Below, piece by piece: positions 24,519 to 38,503 of a stretch of DNA of 64,000 nt (position 1 is its first letter; each line of letters opens with the position of its first letter). Under the pieces are notes generated by a model. It saw only the letters and a program-made list of their open reading frames with translations. It searched no databases and was not told the DNA's origin. The DNA comes from Absidia repens (Eukaryota; Mucoromycota; Mucoromycetes; Mucorales; Cunninghamellaceae): assembly GCA_002105175.1 (NCBI GenBank), contig MCGE01000046.1, forward strand, positions 217,648-281,647, given 5' to 3'. Made by a program: the position numbers and the translations under genes.

Positions 24519-26806
24519 ATGTCCAACGACTCATTAATACGGCTATTCAACTCGGAGTTCTTCGATACCTGGATTGCGGTGTCCTATCTATTCAAATACT
24601 ATTACAATGACGACATCGTACACTATCTGTGTAGTTCTTTGAAGAATCTACCTTCTGAGGAAATAGAATTCTTCTCACCTCAACTTCTGTAAGTACCAAA
24701 ATGTTTTAATATTATTCATATTGCTTATCTTTTACTCTTCTCTCTCTCTGTATATATGGCTCCTATTACGTGTTTATTGAAATGACATAGCCACCTTTTG
24801 ATTTGCAAGCCTACCACCTCTATTGCGCTCGAAGATTCTTTGATTGATTTATGGAAAAGGTCCCCTCATTTTGCTGTAATGGTAAGCTAAACCCAACCCC
24901 CATCCACAACTGATTAGGTCAGAAATCAAACTCAGCATCATATAATTTTCATGTGATTTAGTGCATTTGGCATTTGCAATGCTACTTATCCGACTGGTCA
25001 GCGGAACCTACATCACCACCTTACTTACTTTGTCAACGGATACTGCACAAATGTGAAATTACTTTACTCATGGACAATGCGGACCACCACGGTGTTATTG
25101 GGAAGAAAGTGGATAGGATGACAGCATTTGACTTACGACAACAACGGAATATCAGGACATCATCAACAGTGAATATGGGACAATTCTGGACGGCGAAAAA
25201 TACTCAAGGGAGCCGAAATAGCAATTGCACATTGGATCAGAAAATCAGAAACAACAATGAAGACACTTTTGTGATGGACAACAACTACAACAGCAGCAGC
25301 ATTCACGACGCCGCGTCTTCCAGTTCATCTCCACATCAATTTTCGTGCACCCTTCATGATTCATCTGATGACTCCCAGGCTATGACAGCCTCAGCAAACC
25401 CTTCTTCATTCTCATCCACCTTAGAAGACCTTCATGGTGGTGATGCCTTCTCTCTGTCACGGTATATTCCAAATCACATGAAATGGCTACATCGCAAACC
25501 CTTCCAACATATGCGTCGTGCGGTTAGTACTGATGGTGTTATGGCAATTGATTTGGATAGGAAAACAAATGTCATGGGGCTATCGTCGGTTCCACTAAAC
25601 CATCCCTTACCGAATGATGACAGCAACACCAACAGCATCGAAGACGATCTATCACCATCCCAACGACATACTAGTTTACACTATTCGCTATCGTCTTCGT
25701 ATTTATCAACCTTCCATACACAACAACAGCTACATGGTGATTTTGGTGGACATCATCCCCTGCCGCAACTTGAACGTTCCTCGTCACCATCCACCTCGTC
25801 CTCCTTCTCCTCACCAAGATCAACTAGCCCTGTCAGCACTGCTAGCATGAAAAAGCAATTGTCTTATGAACATCAGTGGTCTCACTCTGGCTATTTTCAA
25901 CACGAAACACAATTCTTGGTATGCCTCTCGGATATCGCGGAGCGTTTAGTGGCATTACCAAAACATTCCCGGGGTAGTGCTCTCCATGCTGAACTGACCT
26001 TGTTGAATCATAATCTCCCAGCGAACATTTGCCTCCCGCTCTGGTGCTCCGGTGGTGGCTCTTCTCGTCATCATCGTGTGATGCGTGTCAGTCCTTCTGA
26101 TGCAGTGGTGTTGAATTCAGCAGAAAGGGTAAAAAAAAAAAAACACAACAAACAGATTTGATGATATTTCTTTATTTTTAATCACTTCTCTCTCACTCTC
26201 TTTCTCTATTTATTATATTTAGGCCCCCTATTTACTGATGATTGAAGTGTTGGAGGACGATATGTGTTTGGAATTCGAAGGTATCAATGCAAGTGAGGGG
26301 AACCATGACAGACGATATGGGATGACCGACGGAATGGCGGCAAATGACGATGTAGGCAAGATTGGGCCAGGTGTGACGGCGATCTCCCCGAGTGTTGGTG
26401 AAACTACAAATGAGGACACTTTGTTGGACACATCGCCGAGCACTGATTTTTCTCGACAAATGCGGACCGCAGCGGTGCTTCTGGCCCAGTTGCAGCAACA
26501 AGACATAAGCGATCCAGCACAAGTGATGGTCCATGCTATTAGACAACGCGTGATTGATCAGATGGTGTCACTGGAAGAAAAGAGAATGCAGGCAACAACA
26601 ACTGCACCTTATGGAACAGCAAGGCACCTCTCTATTAATACCAAAATGTCCGATAAGAGTCGTCGTGATGGAGCCAACAAGACTTTCTCGTCAGGATTGA
26701 AGGAAGGGTCGCGAACTATGGTGGTAAACAAAGATGATCCTAGTGGTAGGTAACGGGTATATAATGATGGGGATCTATGTATGTATATCAGATTTATAAT
26801 CTCTCT

Positions 26807-26850
<44 letters not shown>

Positions 26851-28318
26851 CTGCGGTACTATCCGAAGCTTGGCAGGTGAAAATGACAAGAATACGGAAC
26901 AATTCGCCCTTTGGTCAGTTGCCGAATTGGCGTCTGTTGTCGGTGATTGTGAAGCAAGGCGCAGATCTCCGGCAAGAGCAATTTACAATACAGTTGATTC
27001 GCGAAATACAAAAGATTTGGCAAAATTGTGATGTGGATGCTTGGGTAAAATAGTAAGTTATAAATACAATAAAAAAGAATCAGCTGAAATGATGTATGTG
27101 TAATCCACTGAACTCCTCCTTTTTCCATTTATCCAGTTACCGGGTTTTGGTGACATCTGAAAATTCTGGACTCATTGAAACCATTCCAAACACTGTGTCG
27201 GTTCATTCCATTAAGAAAAACGCGAATGCCAAGCAGGGCAACTCTGGATATACTTTGCGGGATTTTTTCAAACAGGTAATATGGGATGATAGATGTGGTT
27301 GGGGGGCGGTGGTGATCATCTCGATCGACTTATTTCCTTTTATTTATTTATTTTATTCTTGGTCGTTATAGCAATGGGGATCCCCCAAATCACCCAAGTT
27401 CAAAGCAGCGCAGGACTCCTTCTTGAAAAGTCTAGCAGGATATTCGATTGTTTGTTATCTACTACAAATCAAGGACAGGTAAAACTCTAAAGGAAATTGA
27501 AAAAAGTGGCCCGTGTGACGACGACGGTTCTTGTATGGTTTCACTTTATGGTGGTACACTCCAAAAAAATAGTTGTTATTAACTTATTTTTTACAATCTG
27601 ATTTTGATCAACCGTAGGCATAATGGCAACCTTCTTTTAGATGATCAAGGCCATCTTATTCGTAAGTGTGGAAGAATTAGGAAAAAAGAACTCATCTCGC
27701 CAAGTAACCATGCAAATGGGGCGAGAAGTAGCCGATGCTAGAACTCTTTTGGAATGAACCTGATCACCTTTTTTTTTCTCCTTTTCATTTTCTATTATCA
27801 TTATTATTACCTTTATCATTACCGATTTTAAAGACATTGATTTTGGATTTGTATTATCAAACTCACCGGGGTCTGTGGGATTTGAAATGGCACCTTTTAA
27901 ACTATCTCAAGAATATGTTGACGTGCTTGGTGGTGCGGATAGCGAACTATTTACCCAATACCGACTTTTGACGAAACAAGCATTCAGGGCATTGCGCAAG
28001 TACGGTGACAATATTTTGCTTTTGGTGGAAATGATGAGCAAAAACTCCAATTTACCGTGCTTCAAGGACAACCCTGACCAAGTTCTTCTACAGCTCAGAG
28101 GGCGCTTCCAATTTCATTTGACGGATCACCAGCTCGACATGTTTGTGGACAACTTGATTTCAAGTAGCTATGGGAATTTGTTTACACGCCTCTATGATAC
28201 CTATCAATACTACTCCCAGGTAAGACATATGTAAAGAAGTTGACGTGGTTTTTTTTTATTTCCCTTTTCCATATTAACTATCATTATTTTCTTTGGGTGA
28301 ATATAGGGAATATTATAG
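24519..28318 (+). CDS. pik1: Pik1/PI4K-beta type phosphatidylinositol 4-kinase (946 aa, 10 exons)
   Basis: Exons: 24519-24688, 24791-24881, 24962-26128, 26223-26745, 26851-27052, 27137-27275, 27372-27478, 27618-27661, 27834-28219, 28307-28318; total 947 codons in frame. The N-terminal helical PIK domain starts MSNDSLIRLFNSEFFDTW and includes HYLCSSLKNLPSEEIEFF. A disordered insert of about 300 residues precedes the conserved block SDIAERLVALPKHSRGSALH, NLPANICLPLW and HHRVMRVSPSDAVVLNSAER. The kinase core has QVKMTRIRNNSPFG, LPNWRLLSVIVKQGADLRQE, catalytic DRHNGNLLL and HIDFGF (DFG). It ends YSQGIL. It makes PI4P at the Golgi and nucleus and is regulated by Frq1/NCS-1 in yeast. Intron 4 carries T40 directly before its AG acceptor. 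Confidence 0.96.
26809..26848. repeat. poly-T tract of 40 nt at a splice acceptor
   Basis: Extends right up to the AG of PIK1 intron 4, serving as an extreme polypyrimidine tract. Confidence 0.9.
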
Positions 28319-29189
28319 ATTAGAAATTTTCTTTTTCGTTATTGTTGTTGTATATAGTGTATACCTCTCTTTACTATTCTATTCGACTGTCTTTCATTTG
28401 ATATAAAAGGCAGTTTTTATTTATTTATTTGCTATTCTATATTCCGTTTTATATTATATCTATTCATCCCATTCCAACATTCACCATTTACAATAAAAGC
28501 TTTCTGACGTTTACCCTATTGCCTTGTTTTTATCCTGTCCTTACCTTTTCTTTGTATTTATATTTTACATCATCGTCATCGCCCCATGATTTTACTATAT
28601 TGCTCATTCTTTTTATAAATAATTAATTAATTTTTTTTTTTGCTGTAATGACCCACAATATGCTGATTTCAGGGCGCTGGTGTTTAAACCACGCGGATTT
28701 CATTCATTGTGGGATGTATTGATGGGTAGATTGTCACAAATAGCATATATGGCATGCTTCGAATTTATGCACTGGGAACAAAGATAGAACTCAATGAATG
28801 GTAATGCCTTCGCATTCGAGTCGTTCTTCATGGTAGACAAACGAATAGTCAGCTGCCTCACCGTCTAGTCAAACCAGTCTTACCCTCTTATGGCTTTTTT
28901 TTTTATTAGTATTTTGTTTTTTATAGTAATTTATAGATTATTTCTCCATAATTATCAATAAGCACTCAGTACTGAATATACAATATAGCGAAAATGCATT
29001 GATATGAATGAAGCCTATTTTCGCTATTGTGCAAAATAAAGCCAGGTTTGGTTTTTGAATTCCCGCCATGTTTGTTTTCCCAGAATCAAGCTCCAATTTT
29101 TTTTCTCTTTTAATTTTTTTTAATCGACAGATCATCTGTGTATCTTAACACAACATTTTTTTAGAAATACACACATACACATTTTTATT
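28319..29189. other. Intergenic between PIK1 and Cyp33
   Basis: T-rich PIK1 3' flank with AATAAA near 28492, then unremarkable AT-rich DNA; no gene or clear repeat seen. Confidence 0.45.
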
Positions 29190-30125
29190 ATGACTGACAG
29201 CAAAACTACGCTTTACGTTGGTGGATTAGATGATAGCGTGACACAATCAGTACTCCATTCCGCGTTTATCCCTTTTGGCGACCTTGTCTCCGTAGAATTG
29301 GCGTTGGATCCTGGGTCGAAAGCACAACACAAAGGTTTCGGATTTGTGCAGTTTGAAGAACCTGAAGATGCCAAGGCAGCATTGGACAATATGCATTTAT
29401 CTGAACTATACGGCAAAGTGATCAAGGTTAGTTCGGCGAAACCCTCACGTATGATGGCAGGAGCCAATCGTGCCATTTGGGCTGATGATGCTTACTTGAA
29501 AGAACACACAACACCAACTGATCAAAACGACGATAGCAACAATGAATCTCCAGCAGCGACAGCAGACGACGGCGATGACACGACAACGGCAACGACATCA
29601 GCAACCGAGCCAGTAGCATCCATCAAGACTGGAGGACGATGTAAAGTGTTTTTAGATATTCAAATCGGTGGTGAATTTGCTGGGCGTATCGAAATTGATT
29701 TGCGTGGTGATGTTGTACCCAAGACGGCCAACAACTTCCGTGCTCTCTGTACTGGTGAAAAAGGATTTGGTTACAAGAACAGTGGTTTCCATCGTGTAAT
29801 TCCTCAATTCATGGCTCAAGGTGGGGATATGACCAAAGGCAATGGAACAGGGGGCAAGTCCATCTATGGTAACAAGTTTGCCGACGAAAACTTTAAACTG
29901 AAGCATACAGCTCCTGGTATCTTATCCATGGCGAATTCGGGGCCAAATACTAATGGTAGCCAATTCTTTATCTGTACTGAAAAAACTCAATGGTTGGATG
30001 GAAAACATGTGGTATTTGGTCAAGTTACTTCGGGTATGGGTGTGGTGCGGCAAATGGAAGCATGTGGATCCTCCAATGGAAAGCCATCAAAGAAGATTAC
30101 CATCGTGGATTGTGGCGAAGTGTAG
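29190..30125 (+). CDS. Cyclophilin E / Cyp33: RRM plus peptidyl-prolyl isomerase (311 aa)
   Basis: Single exon from ATG after an A/T-rich leader. RRM at residues about 6-84: RNP2 LYVGGL and RNP1 KGFGFVQF. A Ser/Thr/Asp-rich linker (about 105-145) leads to a complete cyclophilin domain (about 150-310): [34 protein letters not shown] with catalytic Arg/Phe/Gln, [30 protein letters not shown], and [12 protein letters not shown] with the cyclosporin-binding Trp. Order and length match animal PPIE, a spliceosome-associated RNA-binding isomerase. Nuclear pre-mRNA role inferred from family. AATAAA at 30227. Confidence 0.95.
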   Translation: MTDSKTTLYVGGLDDSVTQSVLHSAFIPFGDLVSVELALDPGSKAQHKGFGFVQFEEPEDAKAALDNMHLSELYGKVIKVSSAKPSRMMAGANRAIWADDAYLKEHTTPTDQNDDSNNESPAATADDGDDTTTATTSATEPVASIKTGGRCKVFLDIQIGGEFAGRIEIDLRGDVVPKTANNFRALCTGEKGFGYKNSGFHRVIPQFMAQGGDMTKGNGTGGKSIYGNKFADENFKLKHTAPGILSMANSGPNTNGSQFFICTEKTQWLDGKHVVFGQVTSGMGVVRQMEACGSSNGKPSKKITIVDCGEV

Positions 30126-30345
30126 TCTAGTTTACAGTAGTTTATCTGTGTAGTTTACATTAATTTAGTTTACATTATTTTAGTTTACCCATTGTTTTGT
30201 TTTGTTTTACCATTGAATTGGATCTCAATAAAAAAATATTTACGCCATCATTGCTTCCTCTTATTAGTTGTGTATGTCATTTGTTACCTAATAGAAAAAC
30301 AAAATTTCCACTCTAGTCATATGCAATCTTTCATATACTTAGTCG

Positions 30346-30380
<35 letters not shown>

Positions 30381-31722
30381 ACATTTATGACATGGACTTA
30401 TCTAGATCGATGAGTATTCTCCTAAAACATCAATATATAATACGTGTAATTGGGAATTCGGTACTGTGATGGTATAGAAATATACTGAATACGGTGTTTT
30501 TTCTACAAATGTGTAAAGTATTTCTAGTAAAGGCATGAAACGGCATTGGGCTAATAAACTTCAGATCGTAATGAATTGATTGGATGGATGATTGTTTTAC
30601 TTTTTACAATGTATCACATACAAGTTTCCATAATCCACGTGATTTCCATTCGCTCTTTTACACTTTACTGTTGTCTATTCTCCCACTGCAGGTTCGTTCG
30701 CCTGCTCTCGACCCTATTTTCCAATGCATGATCGGAATTTGAATGATCGTAAAAAAGTGACACAACACATGTAGACCCACATCGTTCATACTGTTTTTGT
30801 TCATTCTTCTCCCCCACCTATTAGATTTTGACGGTCTTGACCGAAACGTATGAGATACAATAGAATTCGAAGTCATCATCATGCCTTATATTGAATTTCT
30901 TGTGAATCCCTTATGTTTTTGTAAAACCTTCATTTTTTACATGTGCGCACAGACAGTTTTTTTTTTTTGTTCCATCGCCCAACATATCATAAACATTTCT
31001 ATTTGGCTCGCTCATCTCCCATACTAATTCCACACCGTCTGGCACTAGTAAAAATAAAAATCTCGATCATTGCACAAACGGAAAATATACTGCTAATATA
31101 CAGTAGCATGACTCTCTTGCCGATCACCAGGTATTTTTGATTTAAAAAAAAAAAACGAAAATGATATAGAATATTTCATTTTCTTTTCATTTCATTTATT
31201 TATTTATTTTATTTTTTAAAGGTAAGTATTATAGTAGAGGCAGTAGGTTGCAGTAAATGGCATTGGGTGCCTTATTATTAGACCTCAACAAATATTGAAA
31301 CCCCGGTAATCGATTTTTTTTTTCATGATTTCTGCCTGTGCCCCTTGATTCATAGTGAGAAACAAAATAATCCTCCGTTGCGACTTTTTTATGGACATGT
31401 ATCGATTATATATGGATGAAGAATGGAATCATGGTGGCAATCATGAGGTAAGGATGAAAAAGCCGATCATGGAAATCAACATTCCTTTGTAGCTGAGTTT
31501 TGATTGGTTGGGACTTGAACAGTTTAACCAACCTTCATGCATTTTTTTTTATTAGGTACTATAAAATAAAAAATTACCAGGGCGGGCTTTCTTTTACTTC
31601 TCTTTCGCTTTTTCGTCACTTTTTTTTTTTCCCTTTTTCTATACATATATTGTATATGTATATTTATCTCCTCTCTTTTTAAACTCCCTTTTTTATTCCA
31701 TTATCATACTTAGTTGAAAACG
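30126..31722. other. Intergenic between Cyp33 and Myb
   Basis: Contains T runs (30348-30377) and T-rich promoter-like DNA near 31540-31700. A minus-strand frame at 30658-30882 is Met/Ser/Arg-rich without family signal and is left out. No repeat-family copy seen. Confidence 0.4.
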
Positions 31723-33608
31723 ATGAACGATACAAGCACCTATTTATTAATGGAAGAACAAACTACTGAACTACGATGTGGTGGATTATCTGGTCTCCCT
31801 CCTGCTCCTGATCAGCCTTCAACTTGGCTTCCCTCTTCAAAAATGAACATAAATGACTCCGTATCACATAATCCATCGTTACATACTTCTCCATCCGATC
31901 AACAACATCAAAAATCGATGGCGGCCACTATGGTGTCAGGAACTCATCCAACTGCTGCATCCCAACAATCACAGCGACGACGTTGCTCTTTTCAATCTTC
32001 ACCCACACCCCCTTCTATGAATGCGATGATGATGATGGATATTCCTACCACTTCCTCTACCGCTGTTGGTCCCTACTCAACAACGACTTCTTCGACATCA
32101 TCAACAAGCTCGTCTCCACCTGCTCATTATTGGTCCACTTCTTCAGGTCAATCAGCACTTTACCAAAGCTATTCTCCTCATCCATATCAAAAGCAGGAGC
32201 AGCACCATGACTTACAGCAACAGCAACAATACAACCATCACTACAATCAGCAATCATTACCCGTGACTCCTGTGCAGTACCATCAATCGCCATTTATGCA
32301 ATCACCCATTGTCAGCACCACTCGAAGTCATAGTGTGAAAAGAAACAAATTACGACAATCCACCTATACACGCTGGTCTTTGGAGGAAGATGAACTACTG
32401 AAACAGGCGGTGGCGGTGCATGGCCCTCACAAATGGTCTCTGATTGCTTCACATGTGCCCAATCGTACGCCCATGCAGTGCTCTACTCGTTGGTTAGGTG
32501 CACTAAAGTATGTAGAGTATTTGAAAAAAAGCGGTTATCTGTGTTGCTTTTTTTACTCACACTTTTATGATTTTTTTTTCTGATAGCCCCAATATCCACA
32601 AAGGGCGTTGGACTGAATACGAAGACAACATTCTGAAATACTCAGTGTTGGAATATGCTAATGTGACAGACAATCAAGGCCGTATTCAACCCATTCCATG
32701 GAACCGTATTGCTGATAGAATCTCGAATCGTACTGGTATTCAATGTCAGGCTCGTTGGACTGAAGCGCTTGATCCTTATGTCCGTAAAGGCAAATGGGGT
32801 GCAGATGAAGATCAATTACTTCGATCAGGGGTGAAAGATCATGGAAGATGTTGGATTCGAATAGCTGAAACGATCCCCGGACGAACACAGGTAATAAATA
32901 GAAAAATGCCGCCATGTTTTCGTGAGTTCTTGACTTTTTTTTTTTTTTTTTCTAATTTAGCGACAATGCCGAACAAGATGGATGCAACTTCAATGTAAGC
33001 ACAGTAAACAGCAGCAACAAAAACAGCAACAACAGCAATCTGCCTCCCAAGCTACGCCCATCGTTGATACCACATTGGATCCTACGACCACACCGTCGTC
33101 GTCTACGTCATCCACGTCAACTTCAGCCTCCACCAATGGATCAACTGCTCTGGATCACAACCCTTATTCATCTCCTAGTAGTGTTGATGATGTTGTCAGT
33201 CCTTCTTCAACAGATGATGATAACACAATTATGACCACGGGACCATCGCCGATGTCAGCCAACGCCATGTTTGTCTCTGGACCTGACCATGCCTCTTCTT
33301 CCTCTCCTCATCCAATGCCCAATGATAAGCCCAGTCATGGTTATTATGCCGGAAATGGATTTGACAACGCAGTGTATCAACAACAGCAGCATCATCTTCG
33401 TCATCCTTATCATCAGCGCCAGCAACAGTCGCCATCTCATCAATCACCCACAAAAATGGCGAGTCCTCATCCGTCTAGTATAAACTATCATCATCAACCA
33501 ATCAAGCAAGTCTTTCATGCCCCACCTCTTCAGACTTCCCCCTCAGATGTTTATACTTACTTCAATCAATTATCTCATCCCCCAAATTTATTCCCTTCCC
33601 ATCAATAG
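31723..33608 (+). CDS. Three-repeat Myb (R1R2R3-like) transcription factor (578 aa)
   Basis: Exons 31723-32507, 32587-32890 and 32961-33608 total 579 codons. The first ATG is used; the upstream in-frame codon is TTG. A disordered Ser/Gln/His-rich N-terminus precedes three SANT/Myb units at about residues 208-385. R1: TRWSLEEDELLKQAVAVHGP to TPMQCSTRWLGAL. R2: KGRWTEYEDNILKYSVLEYA with a roughly 10-residue insertion (NVTDNQGRIQPIP), then WNRIADRISNRTGIQCQARW. R3: KGKWGADEDQLLRSGVKDHG to TQRQCRTRWMQL. Both introns fall near repeat boundaries. The rest is polyQ/Ser-rich. DNA-binding nuclear regulator, comparable with fungal Bas1/c-Myb-like proteins; orthology not assigned. Intron 2 contains a T18 tract. 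Confidence 0.92.
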
Positions 33609-35111
33609 CATTCTTTTTTTTTTTTTTTTTTTTTCTTTTTACCCAATCCAATTTCACCACCATCCATATTTTATTCAAATCATTCCTTTATTTTATACAT
33701 AGTTATAGTTCCTATTATTTTTTATTATATATATGATTTTTCCTTTTTCTATTCACTTTTTTTTATACGATAGATTATGGATTTTTCTGATCTATCGATT
33801 GATTTTTTTTTTTTTTTGCTTTGTAATACCTTTAATTTTCCTACTCACTATGCCTTTTGTTACTTGTACCTTTTTTAAAACTCCTATTACCATTCTTTTT
33901 ACTCTTCTTCTTTGTTATTATTGGTATGAATAAAGTTTACTGCAGCTATTACTTATGCCCATTTGTTACAGTCGAGTTGGTGTAAGTGTTGATATTGTGT
34001 GGAACAAAAGGAAAAAAAAAAGGTTAGCGAAGAGCGGATTGCGTTGTGTAATCAATCCAGGGAACATTTGTCGGGTATAAGCATCATAATAAAAACTGAT
34101 GATTGTTTATTGCCGCATTCATTACCATATCTTGTGCGTCCCTCAAAAAAAAAATGGATGAGCGATTGTAACATTTTTTTTTTTGAGTTTTGGGTGGTTA
34201 TGATTGAGTGGGTGGGCAAAATATCCCGAGTTGATACTAAAATAGCAGAACTGGATGAAAATGGAAAATGGATGTAACGATAGAAACAAAAGACAAATAG
34301 GAAAAAATTGAGTAATGTATGAAATCTAGTCAGTAGGTCATGTCATCGTGATGATTCATGCGATTTGCTTTGATTCAATAGGACTACATCTAGTAAAAAA
34401 AATGAGCTTGGTCTCCTTACCTGTCGTATGCAGTTTGAGATGGGCCGATTATTTGGAACCCCGGCATTTTTTTATATTATGGTCGCACCATTGAGTTGTG
34501 TGCATTGGTTGCAGTTTTCAATAATCGATATAATTAGCTCGCTCTTTCTTCCGTTAAAAGTTCATTCATGTTGATTTATCATGGGGAGCGGATGGTTGTT
34601 ATTTATCTAATAATCTAATAATCTAATAATCCAGGGGTAGTGTAATAACTGACTTGATGTTCCACTGCCTTGGATGACACAGTTTTACATACTGAAAGAA
34701 GGAGAGAGGCGCGGGAGAAGAGAATATGACGATGGTGAATTTCTGTGTTGACTCTTCTATATTTAAGGAAAGATACTCGATTTGGTGCTTCCCCTCTTGT
34801 TTTGTCGTTGGTACCCGAGGATATAAAATGGGTCAATGGTAAGGTTCCCATATACAGCATGGTGGGAACAATCAATGTGCCCACGGTTGTCCATTTAAGA
34901 TAGGAAATGTTTTATTATTACTGGTTTCTTAAAAAAAAAAAAAAGTAGGAGGAGGCTCAGGCAATTTCACCGTCAACCGTCAACGTGGGGTAAAAAAAAG
35001 TTTGCTTGAACGAGATACTGGAAGTGGCTTGTATTTCAATCACCGCAAAAATTTGCTCGATTTTCTTGTTTTCAGTGATTTCTTTTTCTTTTTCTTGTTA
35101 CTTCATACCAA
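33609..35111. other. Intergenic between Myb and SET/MYND
   Basis: T runs at 33615-33634 and 33804-33817, and a short CTAATAATCTAATAATC repeat at 34606-34630. A 92-codon plus frame (33999-34277) starts with GTG and a minus frame (34615-34884) also starts with GTG; neither has family or splice support. Confidence 0.4.
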
Positions 35112-36464
35112 ATGGCTGACAGCGGAAAACTCATTCCTGAAGAGGATGCACTTTGCGAATCTATTCAACAACTCAAGATAGACAACCCTGAATGGGGGAT
35201 TAAGTCAGTCTACAACGAAATTGTCAAGGCGCATGAAAACTGGCAAGTCTCTGAAAAGCGAGTCAAGAAAATTATGCAAGCACAAGGCCTTACACAGACT
35301 TCCTCTCCCAATGACGCTGCCAAGTCTCTCAAGATTGTCAAGAGTGGTGTGGCGGACGATCCATCCATTCCTGTCTCCTTTATTGATCCCAAGCTTGACT
35401 TCCAATCCTTCTCTAGCAATATTATGGTACGCTGTGTATTACTTTGTGAAAGATAAATCGCAACGACTAACTGCTTCCTTTTTTTTTTTTTTTTTTTTTT
35501 GCAACATAATTATTAGGCCAAAATGGTGGACAACGTGACAGGAAAGGGGTTATTTGCTGCCAAGGACATCAAAAAGGACGACATCATCTTTACGGAAACA
35601 CCCCTCGTTTATTTCCCACCTTGGGAAGGATTCACGATGGCTCGTACTGGCGAAGCTTGTGGACTCTGCTGCAAACCATTTACTCGAGCGATTCGAATGG
35701 GTGTCCGATGTAGCCACTGTGATATCATGTACTGTAGCAAACAATGCAGAACAACAGCGATCGAAACCTTCCACCCTCTGGAATGCCCAGCTCTCAATCC
35801 CCACATGCGCGATTTTATGAACTTTTGTGCTGGCGAACAATGGCAAGCTCCCATGGCTGTTGCTCGTATGTACTGTCACATGATGCTGGCTCATCAACGC
35901 GGTGAATTGGAAACGGTCTTGATGCACTACAATGCCTTTGCTACAGTGAATCAGGCGGAACGTCAAGCCAAGGAAACTGAGTGGATCTTTATGGAACACC
36001 CTACACGTGAACTTTGGACCAAAGCGCGAGCCAAACTGACCAAGGCACTCCACCCACCTCCCAAGAAATGCAAGATCAACACACCTTTACCAGATGACCT
36101 GGCCAACCAATTATTTAATGATGAAGATACCTTTTTGAATTATTTGGGCAAGTTCAACATCAACAACCAAAATGGCGGCATGTATTTGGTCCATTCTCAC
36201 ATCAACCACAACTGCACTCCCAACGTCTCTATCGACTACCCTACAACACAGCAAACGCAATACAAACTTATGGTGCGCGCCATTCGGGATATCAAAAAGG
36301 GCGAACAGTTGTTTGAATCATATGTGAACCCAAGATGGAACAAGGAAACTCGCCAAAACTACCTCAACAAATCATACATGTTTGAATGCCAATGTGAACG
36401 CTGCAACAACGACGGACCGCTGACGGACGAACTGCGAAAGGGACTTCGATTACGGGCAGAATAG
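35112..36464 (+). CDS. SET and MYND domain methyltransferase, Set5/SMYD type (420 aa)
   Basis: Exon 1 35112-35426 (105 codons), intron 35427-35516 with T22, exon 2 35517-36464. The N-terminal helical segment (EEDALCESIQQLKIDNPEWG to RVKKIMQAQG) is common in fungal Set5-like proteins. The split SET domain begins KMVDNVTGKGLFAAKDIKK. An embedded MYND zinc finger has CGLCCKPF, VRCSHC, MYCSKQCR and FHPLEC. The catalytic part has HSHINHNCTPN and GEQLFESYVNP; post-SET cysteines are FECQCERC. Yeast Set5 methylates histone H4 N-terminal lysines; SMYD family members also have non-histone targets. The substrate here is inferred only. AATAAA at about 36597. Confidence 0.93.
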
Positions 36465-36759
36465 ATTAGACATTTGTTTTATTTTATTTATCGATAGAGT
36501 AGATACATAGTTGTTATTTTTTTATTGGTTTTTTTTTTCTGTTGTACGGAATAGTTTTATTCTATTTTATTTAGCCAGTCTGTTTTTGACAGTATCAATA
36601 AATTATGCATTTGTATTTTTTTGTCTTTTTTTTTTTTTTTTTTTTTTTTTGGCTCTGGATAAATTGGCGGAAATTCAATTAATAAATTTAACTTTGTCTT
36701 TTCTTTTTTAAACTGCAGTGCCCTCCGAGGGTCTAACGATCATGGAGTAGGGGTTTTTT
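36465..36759. other. SET gene 3' flank
   Basis: AATAAA at about 36597 and a T run of about 26 nt at 36625-36650. No gene. Confidence 0.5.
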
Positions 36760-36850
36760 TTTTTTTAGATTTAGAGGGTTTGAAAACGGGTATGACAATG
36801 TACATGGGGAAACCCATTCATTTTGGATCCAAGTTCTAGGTGTAGAATGA
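36760..36850 (+). repeat. Dispersed repeat family, copy 4 (core fragment)
   Basis: TTTAGAGGGTTTGAAAACGG followed by the core CATGGGGAAACCCATTCATT and TTGGATCCAAGTTC. A possible tail with GAATAAACTGTTATTG lies near 37118-37140, suggesting an inserted or diverged middle. Confidence 0.6.
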
Positions 36851-38454
36851 TATGCACGCACGAGGGCTCATGGTCCTTTAGCCACTTTGGAACGGAATGG
36901 CGACTTACTAGTAGAATCTTCGTCGGTGGACGAAGTGATTATGGATTTGGAATGGAATGTTTTCATTTTACTGCTTGATGCTCTCTGTGCCTCTGCTTGA
37001 AACATATTGCTAGTTTGGCTCCATATGGCTTATACGACACCCCACAGAAATAACATATCCACAGCAGATTAGATATAGTAGTGATAGTCTTATTAATATG
37101 TAGAGTAGCTATTATATTGAATAAACTGTTATTGTTTTATTACTTTTTACTTTTTGTCTTCACGCAGTTTATTAGTATTTATGCAGTATATGCGAACCCT
37201 GTCCCTACGTTGAAAAGAGTGCTGTCTCTAGTTCCTGAAAAGAGAACTACTTCTATGACTGGCTGAAAAAGAAAGGGTGCAGATAAAGAATTACCTAATG
37301 GAGAAATTTGAATGCGAAAAAGTGTTCTATAGTGTTGCTGAATGGCGTTGACTGTGGTGGACGCTGAAAGGTGTTAATTGAGATGGACGCTGAGAAGTGT
37401 TGGCTTTGGCAGGCGCGGAAAAGGAAATGCCTCTGTATTAGATAATTGAAACTTTTTTTATTTAGATATATAGTATTGTCATGATTTATATAGAATCTAA
37501 ACCATCATGGAGGACATGGCTCAGGGCTCACACTTTGTACAGTATACCAGATTTCAAAAAAGATTATACACGGGATTAAAACATTTCTCACGGTTCCAAT
37601 AAATAGATCAACCAAGTATCAGGGGAGGAGGATGGGGTTGAAATGGTTTTTGAAGCAATCAAGCACTTCTGCATTTTGTTAGCCTTAACCCACCCCCCTT
37701 CCTTGGACTCAACTGGCTTCAATTTAAGCTTCTTCTTTTTTTCAAAAGAAAACCATATTCAAGAAAATACATAATAAAATAAAAAACAACAAGATGGGTA
37801 TATCCAGTACAGTACTATACAGTGTGTAGTTGAAGTGGAGGTTATGCTGGTCACAGAGTCGAAGTTAATTTATAAGTTTAACAGAAGTGCAATTCTATAG
37901 CGACGGCTACACACGAAGCATGACCTAGATTTATTAATATGCTTAGGTGGACTGGAATAGGACCATTGTTGATAATAAGGATTCAATACTGTCAACTAGC
38001 TTTTGAGAAACGGGGGCGAAAGTAGGCATAGTGAGTGTTTTTAAAACTGAAGTGTATAGTGGCATATTCACAAAATAGCTACAATAAAAATAGTCTTCAC
38101 TATCTAATGGGATCAAAGAATAGTTAATAGTGACATCTATTCTTATTGAATCATATTAATGGAGGCTAAACTTAAAGCAAGGGATTCATTGCAAGAACAA
38201 ATATAACGGAAGGATCTAATAAAGGATGAGGGAGATCTATGTGAACTTTGAAGAACACTAATCGCAAGAGACGATTGTAAAATGAGAGCTAATATAAGGT
38301 ATAAGTCACAAGGAATACTATAAATGGATACCCATATTGAAGTACAAACAACTGTCTGCACTAATCAAAAGAAGGTGATGGGTTTGAAAAAAAGGGATCT
38401 ATTACACAAGACGTGGAAGAAACTAATGGAGGATTTTCATTAAAGCAGGTAAAA
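36851..38454. other. Gene-poor AT-rich region
   Basis: No supported gene. A short imperfect internal repeat (GTGGTGGACGCTGAAAGGTG and GAGATGGACGCTGAGAAGTG) occurs at 37348-37410. The remainder shows nothing I recognise. Confidence 0.4.
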
Positions 38455-38472
38455 AAGAGTCATATTTTATTC

Positions 38473-38503
<31 letters not shown>

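Noticed and set aside
33999..34277. 92-codon plus-strand frame
   Set aside because: Starts at GTG, contains homopolymer-coded Lys and Phe runs, and has no splice or family support.
34615..34884. 89-codon minus-strand frame
   Set aside because: Begins with GTG; although partly protein-like, no upstream ATG exon or family was found.
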